64,000 bases of DNA. Source: Parus major. Its lineage: Eukaryota > Chordata > Aves > Passeriformes > Paridae. The notes beneath the pieces were generated by a model. That model did not search any database. It was given only the letters and a program-made list of their open reading frames with translations, and had not been told where the DNA came from. The stretch spans positions 90,058,227 through 90,122,226 of the forward strand of contig NC_031770.1 of assembly GCF_001522545.3 (NCBI RefSeq), written 5' to 3'. Shown piece by piece: positions 12,330 to 22,689 of the stretch. The first letter of the stretch is position 1, and every line of letters begins with the position of its first letter. Both the position numbers and the translations under genes were made by a program.

Positions 12330-12880
12330 CAGTCTCCTCTGAGCTGAGCTCCTTGGGGATACTCTTTCATGGGAAGTCCCGCCTATTACAGTTCTCTGGG
12401 TCAGGACAAAAACTCCAAAGCCTGTTAGGATCTTGTTTCTTGTGTTTATTAGGATGTTACCACAAAACTTGGCAGGTCTCTCCAGACTTGCTGCACAAGT
12501 TCAATTCACTGCAACCTGGCTGATTTCTTTCTGATGGTACAAACTGGCCTTGTGCTGTGCAGTTATTTTATCTTTATACTCCTTCTTATCCAATTAACAA
12601 TAGACACATATATTATTTTTCTTAATAACCCAATGACCCATCACCTGTGTGCTGCACTGTGGCATTTTCTATCCAATCACTTACTATTACCCAAAAACCT
12701 CTAGAAGAAGAACATGAAGAAGAAAGAAGAAGGAAAATAAACAACAGTCTAAATCCTCCATCTTGTCTTCTGCTTTCTAAACTAGCTTAAACTTTAAACC
12801 AACTTTTTCACTCATTGACTTAAGGAAACTCTCTAATCGACACATTCACACTTTTAACTTTTCTATCTAACTTTAGCAGT
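12330..12880. repeat. Possible LTR-retrotransposon fragment
   Basis: The segment has features often seen in avian endogenous retrovirus LTRs or leaders: CCAAT-like boxes (ccaatta, ccaatcac), a run of gaagaag units near 12708-12735, and an aataaa at about 12736. The following tcctccatcttgtcttctgc text reads like an R/U5 region. I could not find TG...CA ends, a target-site duplication or any coding region, so boundaries and orientation are uncertain. It could instead be ordinary intergenic DNA. Confidence 0.35.
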
Positions 12881-13865
12881 TGTTTTCATGTAACACCATA
12901 AAAGCATGCTCATAAATTTCATGTTGTATGAAATTCAGTGTTCTCTTGGATTTCAAAGGTAAGCATCAGAAACAAGGGCACACACTTTGTGTTTCAGACT
13001 CCAATAGGAAACCATCAGTTCCCTTTAAGAACACTGCCATAAGCCATCCTTCTTTGCACTTAGTTGTTTCTCCTCAGTAGGACTCCAGCTGATTAGGCAG
13101 TCAGCCAGTGTACATGAAGAATTGCTGCCTAGCAGTTACCTCCTCTCCTGACTAGTGCCTAAGAAGAGCCATGTGCATCTCAGAGGTACAAACCACAAGT
13201 GCCCCAGTCACCTGGGCACTGCTGACTTCCGAACAGGTTTACATTAAAATGACCCCAGTAGCTGGAAGCAGTGCTTTGCCATGCCCAGAACAGTACTCAT
13301 TTCACTATTCCTCTCTTCCAAACTAATGCTGTGATTTAGGAACCATCACAAAGGTGGTATCTATACACATGATAACCTTCATAAGCAACCTTTGTAAGAA
13401 AAAAAATGAAAAGCAGCAACATTTCTGTTTGTCTTCAAACATACCCATTCTGCTTGTCTTCACCCCTACTGCTTCCTAACGATTTTGCTTATATTCCCTG
13501 TACACCAGAAGACAGTCTTAGCCAAGCTTTGAGATCCTGGGAGTATTTATTTTGTACACAAATGAAAGCACCTTCAATCCCTGAACAGTTTATGACTGAA
13601 CAGCCTCTTCTGTTTATGGGGGGGACTTCAGCAAGATAATCTCTGTGACACTGGAATGGCAAACATGTTCCAGAGTACTAAGAGCCTGGAACCTCTCTGT
13701 TCCACAGCATGATAAACTTCAGCCATGGTTCTTATTACTGGCAATTTACAGTATGGTACATGTGTTAAACCACTACTGAGTACAAAGCACAACAGCAAAC
13801 TCTTCCATTGACAAAATGTCTCACTCGTTTGCTTAAAAAACTGACAAGCACTGAACATTTAACAT

Positions 13866-13871
13866 TTTATT
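13866..13871 (-). terminator. TMEM14A: Likely TMEM14A polyadenylation signal
   Basis: The + strand tttatt reads AATAAA on the - strand, about 510 bases past the TMEM14A stop codon. The DNA between is AT-rich and has no competing coding signal, as expected for a 3' UTR. Other hexamers cannot be excluded. Confidence 0.5.
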
Positions 13872-14379
13872 TGAACACTGATTTTTTATATTTAGAACCA
13901 GGGGAACAAGAATGTGTGTTGGAAAGGAAGTTGTTTTTCTAGTGCAACACAATACAGACCAAAAAATTTCTTGATTTAGATTATTTAATCTCAGAAACTA
14001 CAAAATTATACTTCAATACAAGATACCTTTTTAGCATAAACATATATTTATAGATATTATTTCAGAAATACAGTGCAAGAGTAATTCAATTTCTTGGGGT
14101 GCTCTGCACCCCTAAAAGAGATCAAACTACCAAAGAAAGATCCCATGAGTTAATAGACTGCTTAAATGAAAGTAGATAAAAATATACCAACAAAACACTT
14201 GCTCTAATTTTTTAAAAAAGCTTTCAAAATATCAGCACATGTCAATAATCAAATTACAGGTACAGATTTTTTACAGAAGATATAAATGCAGTATAAGACT
14301 TGTGTTCAAACTTGTCTTTCAAGTATGGAGAGCATGTCTGTTTGGTGAGCATGGCAGTCATATTCGGTTCCAAATTCTC

Positions 14380-17300
14380 CTACAGCAGCATAAAAACAAG
14401 CCTCAAAATCATCAAAAGGCTGAAAAAAAATCCAAAACAAGAAAACATAAATATGTCTGTCATTAATAAAATCAGTGAAAGTCATAATTAAATAACAGTG
14501 CAATCATAAATAACTGACTCTAGAGTCTCTATTAAGCTGTCTTTTCAGGTATCTAAATCTACAGTTTCAGTGTCTTGCAAAACAAAGCTGGAAAAGCAAT
14601 CCACAATGGACAACAACATTTTCCAGTGTAAATCCTGATTCTTAAATTTTACATCTTGACATATTTGCTTCTTTTCCTCCCTGTATGTAACTGAAGTAAA
14701 ACAGAATAGTGGTATATTAAATCTGGTAACAATGAAACAACAGTTATTATTCCTACAGAAGATGGAGATTCTGATTTACACATAGAAAATGTTTTTATTA
14801 CAGACTCATTGGGAAAATGTTTTGAAGTTACTCGATTATTTAATTCCAAATGAGTAAGTTCAGAAAATTATTTTTTCCAGAATGTTGCACATGAGCAAGA
14901 AAGTAGCCTGGAACAGCCAGATTTTTTTAAAAAAATTAATTAATACTAATTAAATTAATTAATATTAATTGCATTAATACTGATCAAAGTTCTTAAGTCA
15001 GGTCAAAAATGTCCTGGTTTTCAACAGTACTGTGCTTCCAGTAGTTTTGAATGCAGCACTACTAAACCAAAGTGTTAGCCTTTTTTTTTTTTTTAAGATG
15101 ACTGTGTTGTATGAAATTAGACTAATTTTATGTGTATGTGTTTGAAAACACTAAGGCTTATCTAGGTTCTTCCAAAGGCCTTATCAATATGCATTAATAT
15201 TTAATTGCTGACCTCTCCTGTGCTGAGAAAGTCACTTCTCATCACCTGTATCTGGCTAGTAGGATGAAAAAGCTGTTCACTGGAAACAGGACTGTGACTT
15301 CAAAACTAATTTCACTTAAGGTGTATAGTTGCTGAATGACAGTGATTTCCACCAATACTGCCTTGAATTGGGTGTGAAATGGCAACTATTTGAAAACCAG
15401 TGAAATCTTTACATTAAGATCCATAATATGTATTTACCTCAGGAATGCTACTAGTCCAGCTGGCATTAATTTCTTGGACCTCTTGAACCTCATTCCCATT
15501 ATAATGGTCAAAAGAAAAGATGAAACTGTAAAAGACAATCCAGTATATTTATATTCTCACTTTTCTCAGTGGACCACTCAGGAACACACAGAGTTATCAA
15601 AAGTCATTGCTGTTTTCCTATGAACTGCAATTTGGTAAAACATTAGATCAGAAATATGAGTATAAAAACATTCTTGCTTTTCCAAAATACACCATCATGA
15701 TTTCTTTTAGCTGCAAATAAAGTTTTCATGTGCAGCAGAATGCTAAATCCTATGCCATGAAGACTAGGTAAGATCAGTCAATCCTACTCACTCATATTTA
15801 AATTGATGGGGATACCAGCAAAGTAGAAAGAATCTTGGCCAAAGCAGCAACATGTATACTGAATTACAGGAACAGTGTCTCACAAATCTCATCACCCTAG
15901 ATTCATTGTAGCTGTTTTCTAACTATTCAAGGAGCTAGAGCTCAATTTATTTTCTGTTCTATTTTTAGAATATTAGATTTTTATTTGCTGAGCCTTAAAA
16001 ACTAATTGGAAAGTTTGCCACCTGTTCTTGCTACAGAATATGGCTATCAACATCTCATTCTTCATGACTACAATGACTTCAATTCCTTTGGAGCCTTTTG
16101 CTACGAGGGAACCATCCTTGCCTCTGACGAGGTGGGCAGCCCAAGGGGGCAATAAATGCAGCACAAGCAGCAGAGAACAAACATCATGAAAGAAACTGCA
16201 TTTTTTTCTTGGGAGTAGTCATCTGAAAATGGAGGTGGCAATGAACTCATCAGGCACAGGGATTTCACTTTGAACTATGGCTGTAGATTGCTACATAAAT
16301 GAGGAGACGGAGGAGAACACGTAAAATGAAAAAGATAGCTACCTTAATTAAAGAACTGTCACTTGAAATGCTTCCTAGAAGTGGGCAGAGAGGCAGGACT
16401 TCTCATGAGCAGCTGGGCTTTGTCACTCTCACAGCCAAAGTAATAGCAGTTACACAGAACTGTTCCCTTTTTATGAAGCAGTTAAACCATCTGGCTAATT
16501 CTCTTCAAATTCCACTGTCTAGTCCTGGGGCCAGTCCTGTGTTCATAGGTGTCAAAAATTAGTTTTAAACTCACTTCAGCATTACAAACACGCCCTGGCA
16601 GTTACAAGTATCTTAAAGAACTCTACCAACTACATGCACTCATTAAAAATGCCTTGCAAAAAAAATATTATGCTCCATTATCCATTGCTCTTATTTTCTA
16701 GTTACATAGCCTTGATCCTCTCAGGAATGTCTCAAGAGTGAACTATTCCACAGAATGTGTCTTGCCAGAGTCCTGAGCATATTTTCAGTTTATTACAAGC
16801 TACAAAGCATATTCACTATGTAAGTTTCGGTTGTTTGGTTTTTTTTTTCCATTTGCTACTTATCTGGCTTTTAAAAAGTCCAGAAACTTTTTAACACATT
16901 CAACTTTTAGAACAGATTTTAGAAAGTGCTATACATTTACTGTTTCATCTTAAACCAGTCAAAGAAATTCAATAAATCAAGACAAATTCAATCCAGTGAG
17001 TCATATTCAGATCAGAATCAACTTGCATTGTGAATGCTACTAACTCTTGAATACTGGGATTTGAATTTCTACGTCTACTTCAAACACATAAAAACGCATT
17101 TACGTATCCAAGAAAGCACAGAGCTTATTTCAGGTGAAACAGGAAAATTCCTGAAATAATAATTTATAAAACAATTAAGAGAATTTGCCTAGGGTACCCA
17201 TAGGCTACATACTCTTTGTATGTAGGACAAATTACAGCAACCTTATTATCAAAGTCTTGTAATAAAATATTATCTAAGTTACTGTAGGAGAGTCTTGCAC

Positions 17301-20300
17301 AGGTGACAAATACTGTCAATAATTATGGTTTGGATGGATAGGTTGTTTTTAGATTTCCTAACCTTTTAAAGGTTTGGGTGCTTGCTTTATTTTACATTAT
17401 AATTTACTGTAGTGGTTTCTAAGTCCAGTTTCTAAGTCACTTTCTTCCATGCACTTAATTTTGATCTTTCTTTTTTGCTCTAGCTGCTTTTCACATTTTG
17501 GCATGGAGGGCGTAAGTGAAAAAATTCTAGTTTTCAACAAAAGCAATACACATTTATAATAAAAAGCAATTAAAACATTTCTTTGTAAACATTCTAAACT
17601 AAGACTGTTTTAAAAAGTCTTTGTTCCTTTAACTTTATGTAAGAAGAACTTTTCAAGGCAGGTGTAGTGAACTCCATCTCATCTCAGGGCTGTAACTTCT
17701 GCTAAATAAGCAATATACATTTCTCCACTTGAGAAAGTCCTCACATGCCTACAACTACATGAAATGCAAAACACTGACTGTTTTAGGTATCAGACATTCA
17801 AAAGGACATAATGGAAAATTTTATATTAGTCCCTTAAATACTTGGGAATTGGGAAACAGGCAACATATATTAAGTTGTTACGAGTCTTCTTTTCCATAAA
17901 TACTGTATCTAATTTAGTGACTTAACTGACCCTAATACCATACGTTACTTAAAAGCAGCTCACATTAATAATTATAAATTTACATATACTTAAGGCTCTG
18001 TCTTCTTTCCAAAAAGAGTTTTGGGGTTTTTTAAAACAGTGGGATAACATAATCTGAACAAGGTCATGTTGGCTAAATTGGAAATCCAATTTAAGGCCAT
18101 ATAGGAGCAGATCAGGTCCACAATTACCACCTTTACTGAAGAACTTGCTGGGAACACTTTGCTGTCAATGCTGTTCAACATTTTTTTAAATAGAAGTTTT
18201 TATAACTGTGATTGGTGCAAGCATAAAGCCAGAATTAACAATATACCATGAATTCTAAGTTGAGAAAAAACAATTGTGTACTCCCACAATCTGGATTAAA
18301 TGTGTTTTAAATGCATTTCTGCATGTGAAACCACAGCCTAAACCACTTTTCCTAAAACCATGACTGAGACAAACTCCCAACAGCTCTTATTGAAAATCCC
18401 TTGTGCGAGGTTGATGTCCCCCGTTAGGGATTATCATTTTTTGCCTCCATGAGGGTTTCACAGAAAACCATGGCAATTATTGCATAGTTTGTATCCTGTT
18501 TTTCTTAGCAGCAAAGGAAAAACACTAAGTCAACACTGGGTCAAACTGTACCATTCACTGGGAGGTGAGGATACATTACATTACGCAGCACTTTACTGCT
18601 CAAATTGCAAAATTCTAATCTGTAACGCTAATGATTTTATTGCAGTACTACCTCCTGTTTCTCAGCTGGATTTCACAATATTAGGCAATGTTAGGCAACC
18701 ATCTCATAAAAGGAGCTGCTGCCAGGTGCTAAAACACCTGCTGGTTTTATGTCAATGATCTGCCTTTCCTTGTAAATGGCTGCTGAAGCTAAGTTGAAGT
18801 GTTGAACTCTATTTAAAACCCAACAATTAAACCAAAGCAATACCCAAAATTTACTAAAAAGAGAATTTTACATGCAGTAAAATGCTTCAGGATGCTGCTT
18901 TTTTGTTTGTTTGTTTACTGTACTGAAACACTTACACAATGATATCTTCACATTTCTCGGATCACATGTTACACAGTAAGCTCCATAACCAGCCACTGAG
19001 CCAAAGGTGAGTCCAGCAGCTAAAGAGATTTTACTACCTGCAAGAAATCATTCACGTGTTATTTCTCAATACAATGTCTTGAAGCTCAACCTCTATAAGG
19101 CAGTTATCTCTCTACACAGTATTATCCAAATATATTAAAAATAGAACTGATTTTGCCACATTCCAGCTTACCTCACCCAGTGTGAATAGAGAGGCAATAT
19201 TTCTATAACTGGGTCATTCTAATGTATGTCATTAGGAGCAAAATCAACTAAGTTAGAGGGAGATGATCAGGATCCACTAACACTTGCAACTTGGGAAAAA
19301 TACAATCCTAAATTTGGCTATTTTCTCTATCATACTTAAGAAAGATTTTTGTAATTTCTTTGAACTGTCTGTTCATTTTAACTATATCTTACAGCACTTG
19401 GGAGTCTCCAAAAATGGTAGAATGGTAGAAATGTGTCAATATATATAAATTGGAAAACATGTGTGGTAATAGGCTTTTCAGTCTGATATCAGTCCTGGAG
19501 AAAGGAATGCTATCACCAACATCACACTTAATGAATAAAGAATGAAAAAACAAATAAATGGCAGTGAGGATGAAAACACGGCTTCTAAAAGTAACTTGGC
19601 ATCTTCTTTCAGTGCTGTTAAAAAACTGGTTCATAAATCCCAGATATATCCCTAATACATTTAGATTTCTGAACAGACATTTGTCTTGGTTCCATGTGAT
19701 AAAAGTGTAGAATCTGCACAGCAGACATTCTTTGAATTAAGCTGATCCACAGATGTTTGTAAGTAAAGAACCCAGATCTCCAATGTCATTTAGCTCCCAA
19801 TCCTCTTATTTTGGGTATTTTTAAATCAAGACTTTGCAAGAAAATGTAAATCATAACCAATAAAAAATAATCTAGATTTGCCACGAGGACTGATCAAGTA
19901 TTAAAGAACAAAGAGGACAGGTGAATGGGATAGTCAGTGAGTGCAGCTGGCTGCAAACACAAAACCACAGAGTTTCAGAAATTTCAGAAATTCAGATGTG
20001 AAGCCGTGTCTCCGAGAGCAAAGCATGTGGACATCGCGAAGGGAGACGGTGACCCTAAAGCGATGGGGCAGGGTCGGAGCCCGATGCGCTGCTGGAGCTC
20101 TGCGGAGACCCGCCTGCAGCTCCCGCCTGCTCGTCCTCGGTACGGCTGCGACCTCTGCCGGGCGCGGGGCTGGGCCAGGCGCTGCCCCCGCGGGACTGCA
20201 GAAATCCCGGGAATACCGGAGCTTTGTGGCACACCGCCACCTACAACCTGACTCGTTATCTTACTGTGAAAAGGCACAATTCTAACATTACCAGAGAATT

Positions 20301-20763
20301 AACCACCAACTTAGAGCATATAAGTAAAGGGTTTTTTCCCACCGTGCATCTGGAAATGTAAGAATCAAGCTTGGATTTCTCTGTAGATAATAAGCTTTAA
20401 TCAAGGACATACTGTGCTGAACATAGGAATGATTAAAAGGAGATGAGAAAGCCCAAAATGCATTTAAGGTCAAAGACAACATAACAACCCCCACGCTTTG
20501 CCCTGAAAACAAACTCACTTAAAATGCTTAAGCTGGCCCAAGAACATCTCATGAGACTCAGTGCATTTACAGCAGTACATGATGGATATCAAAAGCAGCA
20601 GTGTTAATTACAGCAAAGTTTTCATGTCTCAAACTGCATAGAAGAAATCAAATACTTGATTCCAAATCCTTCTATCCCAGTACTAACCTTTACGAGTGTA
20701 TGCTACAACACCTCCAAACACCAGCAATGAAGCATATGCAAAACCAATCCAGTCAACAGCCAT
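14380..20763 (-). CDS. TMEM14A: TMEM14A, transmembrane protein 14A, complete (4 coding exons)
   Basis: This is a small multi-pass membrane protein of the TMEM14 family. The human protein has been linked to protection of mitochondria from apoptosis, but that role is not visible here. On the - strand the coding exons are 20763-20688, 19037-18936, 15525-15438 and 14419-14380. All have AG/GT borders and matching phases, giving 101 codons plus TAG (human 99). The protein starts MAVDWIGFAYASLLVFGG, continues with SLAAGLTFGSVAGYGAY, a polar DPRNVK link, then TIIMGMRFKRSKKLMPAGLV, and ends LLMILRLVFMLL. It has about four hydrophobic segments (near residues 4-22, 29-46, 57-72 and 83-101). The RFKRSKK(L/I)MPAGLVA block and hydrophobic tail fit TMEM14A rather than TMEM14C. 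The last exon carries only 12 complete codons plus the stop. Exon 20774-20688 opens with 11 bases of 5' UTR, so a non-coding first exon must lie upstream, probably at the 21.7-22.3 kb island. Confidence 0.95.
14930..14985. repeat. TAAT/ATTA-rich low-complexity patch
   Basis: The patch has repeated ttaattaa and taattaaattaattaa units, partly self-complementary, in the last TMEM14A intron. It is a simple AT-rich repeat. Its many ATTA cores resemble homeodomain sites, but that is expected by composition. Confidence 0.6.
15526..18935 (-). other. TMEM14A: TMEM14A intron, nothing further seen
   Basis: This is the 3.4 kb intron between the exons at 19037-18936 and 15525-15438. It is AT-rich, holds only short open frames (for example 16299-16562, a basic Arg/Lys start with no known family) and poly-T runs, and shows no clear CR1 copy. 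Confidence 0.7.
19990..20245. promoter_or_regulatory. CpG-rich patch inside a TMEM14A intron
   Basis: About 250 bases are much richer in CpG (catcgcgaagg, ggtacggctgcgacc, ccgggcgcggggctggg) than the AT-rich intron around them. The patch lies downstream of the TMEM14A start codon exon, so it is not that gene's main promoter. Overlapping open frames on both strands (60-114 aa) reflect composition. It may be an alternative promoter, an enhancer, the start of a non-coding transcript, or the relic of a GC-rich insertion. Confidence 0.45.
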
Positions 20764-21689
20764 GATTCCCAGCTCTGGAAAAAAAACAAACATATTGCAA
20801 CTGAAGGTAAACAAATTCATTCCTCCTGGTAAAAACCAAATCATTACTTAAAGGGTTCTAAATAACATTACACTCTCCTAAGTTCTATTTGACTACTGTG
20901 TCAAAGCATTCAGAAGGTGAAGGTGTGCCTCTTGGCTATTGTACCATCCTTTCACTAAATGCTGCCCTTCCTTACGCCCCAGTATCTGGGTACACCATAT
21001 TTCCACTAGGGGATATATGTAGCATACATTTTTCTCAGTCACAAATACATGTATGCAATAAGAAAGCTTGACACCATCCAAAGCAGGTTTTGTTGCATCC
21101 ATGCTATATGGCTGAACTGAGTGCACACTATGGATAGGTACAAGTCTTCTGAGTGCTCAGCTCAGTCTTTTCATCCGCTTTCAGACACACTGTACCTGGA
21201 GTATTTCAAGCAGCATGTAACAAACCCTGCACCAGGCAAAAATACGAATTTTGAGAATCTAGTCAAAGTTTCCAGACAGAAACTTAGGCTGTTTTGGAAA
21301 GCTATACATACAGGCACTTTATCCTGTATCTATGCCCCTTTTATTTCACCTTTACATTTTGATGCATTGTCTGGAGTTAGGCTTCTGTTCCGCAGGAAAC
21401 ATTTAAGGTTCTGTTGTGATGCTGGTGCCTACTTCCCTGGCAGTGCTGTGTAATGAATGCATAAATGGCAGTGTTCTGCAGCCAGGGAGCCCCTGCAGCA
21501 CCACGGCTTCTCCCCCATCGGGAGAAAGGACACACCTTTCTCCTCCTCCCAAATTAAGCGTACACTTAACTAAGCATCATTATTATACCTCAGCGTGTGC
21601 GTACTTGACCGCAGTGTTAAAGGGTGGTAGCGAAGAGTGCTTACTCAGCATTTCATGTCAAGCCTTTATTATTAAAAGTAAGCAACTCG

Positions 21690-22330
21690 CAGCGAGCCCA
21701 GTCCTCCCCAAGTCGTAACCCCTCAGGACAAAAGGTGGGTTTACAGGGCCACGGCACCCTGCAGAAGGAAGTTTGCAGAGGCGGGGGCCAGGGATGCGGG
21801 GGCCAGGGATCCCTAGGCCTTTGATGTGGCCAGCCTTCGCGGCCGACTCCCTCCCGATCCCGCATCTCGCTTCCCAACGCCGCGGCGCAGCCCCCGGCCG
21901 AGGGCAGGCGCCTGCGGGGNNNNNNNNNNNNNNNNNNNNNNNNNNNNNNNNNNNNNNNNNNNNNNNNNNNNNNNNNNNNNNNNNNNNNNNNNNNNNNNNN
22001 NNNNNNNNNNNNNNNNNNNNNNNNNNNNNNNNNNNNNNNNNNNNNNNNNNNNNNNNNNNNNNNNNNNNNNNNNNNNNNNNNNNNNNNNNNNNNNNNNNNN
22101 NNNNNNNNNNNNNNNNNNNNNNNNNNNNNNNNNNNNNNNNNNNNNNNNNNNNNNNNNNNNNNNNNNNNNNNNNNNNNNNNNNNNNNNNNNNNNNNNNNNN
22201 NNNNCGCAGGGGACAAGCGGGTGACAATGAGCCGGCAGCGCCCTTGCGGCCAGGAGGGCGATGGTTTCCAGGGGTGCGTCGGGGGACGGGTGATTCCCCC
22301 CTCCCCTCCCTGTTCGGCCCTAGGGAGCCG
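21690..22330 (-). promoter_or_regulatory. TMEM14A: CpG island at the TMEM14A 5' end, broken by a gap
   Basis: GC-rich sequence with dense CpG (cttcgcggccgactccc, aacgccgcggcgcagcc, tgcgtcgggggacggg) flanks the N run at 21920-22204. It lies about 0.9-1.6 kb upstream of the first coding exon of TMEM14A, which begins with a splice acceptor. The non-coding first exon and promoter are therefore most likely here, possibly inside the missing bases. Large open frames across the gap are artefacts. Confidence 0.7.
21920..22204. other. Assembly gap (285 N)
   Basis: The N run sits within the most GC-rich part of the presumed TMEM14A promoter island. Such sequence is often lost in short-read assemblies. 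Nothing can be said about its content, and the N count may be an estimate. Confidence 0.99.
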
Positions 22331-22597
22331 ACATCTGGAATGCTGTGTCAGGTTCTGGCCTAGCAGTAAAAGAGACATGGAACTACTGGAGAGAGTCCGG
22401 CGGAGGCCACAAAGGTGGCTAGGGGTCTGGAGGATCCCTTTTATAAGCAGAGACTGCAGGACTTGGGTCTATTTTGTCTAGAGAAGAATAAGAAAGGATC
22501 TCATTCACGCAAATAAATCAGAGCTGGGTGTTGAGGCGGTGGTGTCAGACTTTCTGGTGGTGCACAGCAGCAATGACCATGGACTAAACCGCACCAA
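22330..22597 (+). repeat. CR1 LINE fragment, sense
   Basis: The text matches the CR1 3' region in sense: ggaatgctgtgtcaggttctgg, then aactactggagagagtccgg, aggggtctggaggatcc, gaaaggatctcattcacg and gactttctggtggtgcacagc. It stops at about 22597, where a tRNA-like SINE sequence takes over, so the CR1's own 3' tail is missing. It lies just outside the TMEM14A CpG island. Confidence 0.85.
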
Positions 22598-22689
22598 GTT
22601 TCAGCTCAGTTGGACAGAGCATGGTGCTAATAATGGACTAGATGATCTGCACGGGTCCCCTCCACCCCCAGCAGTTCCGTGATTCTGTG
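22598..22689 (+). repeat. tRNA-Ile-headed SINE (TguSINE1 type), internally deleted
   Basis: The head tcagctcagttggacagagc followed by atggtgctaataatg matches the A-box and anticodon-loop half of a tRNA-Ile. It is followed directly by a CR1-like tail (gactagatgatctgcacggg ... ccgtgattctgtgag). The T-arm half is absent compared with the fuller copy at 49392. The head-plus-CR1-tail structure is that of the passerine TguSINE1 family. Confidence 0.75.

Noticed and set aside
14930..14985. Cluster of ATTA cores as a homeodomain-binding element
   Set aside because: The patch is a simple AT-rich repeat in which such cores arise by composition. Nothing else supports an enhancer.
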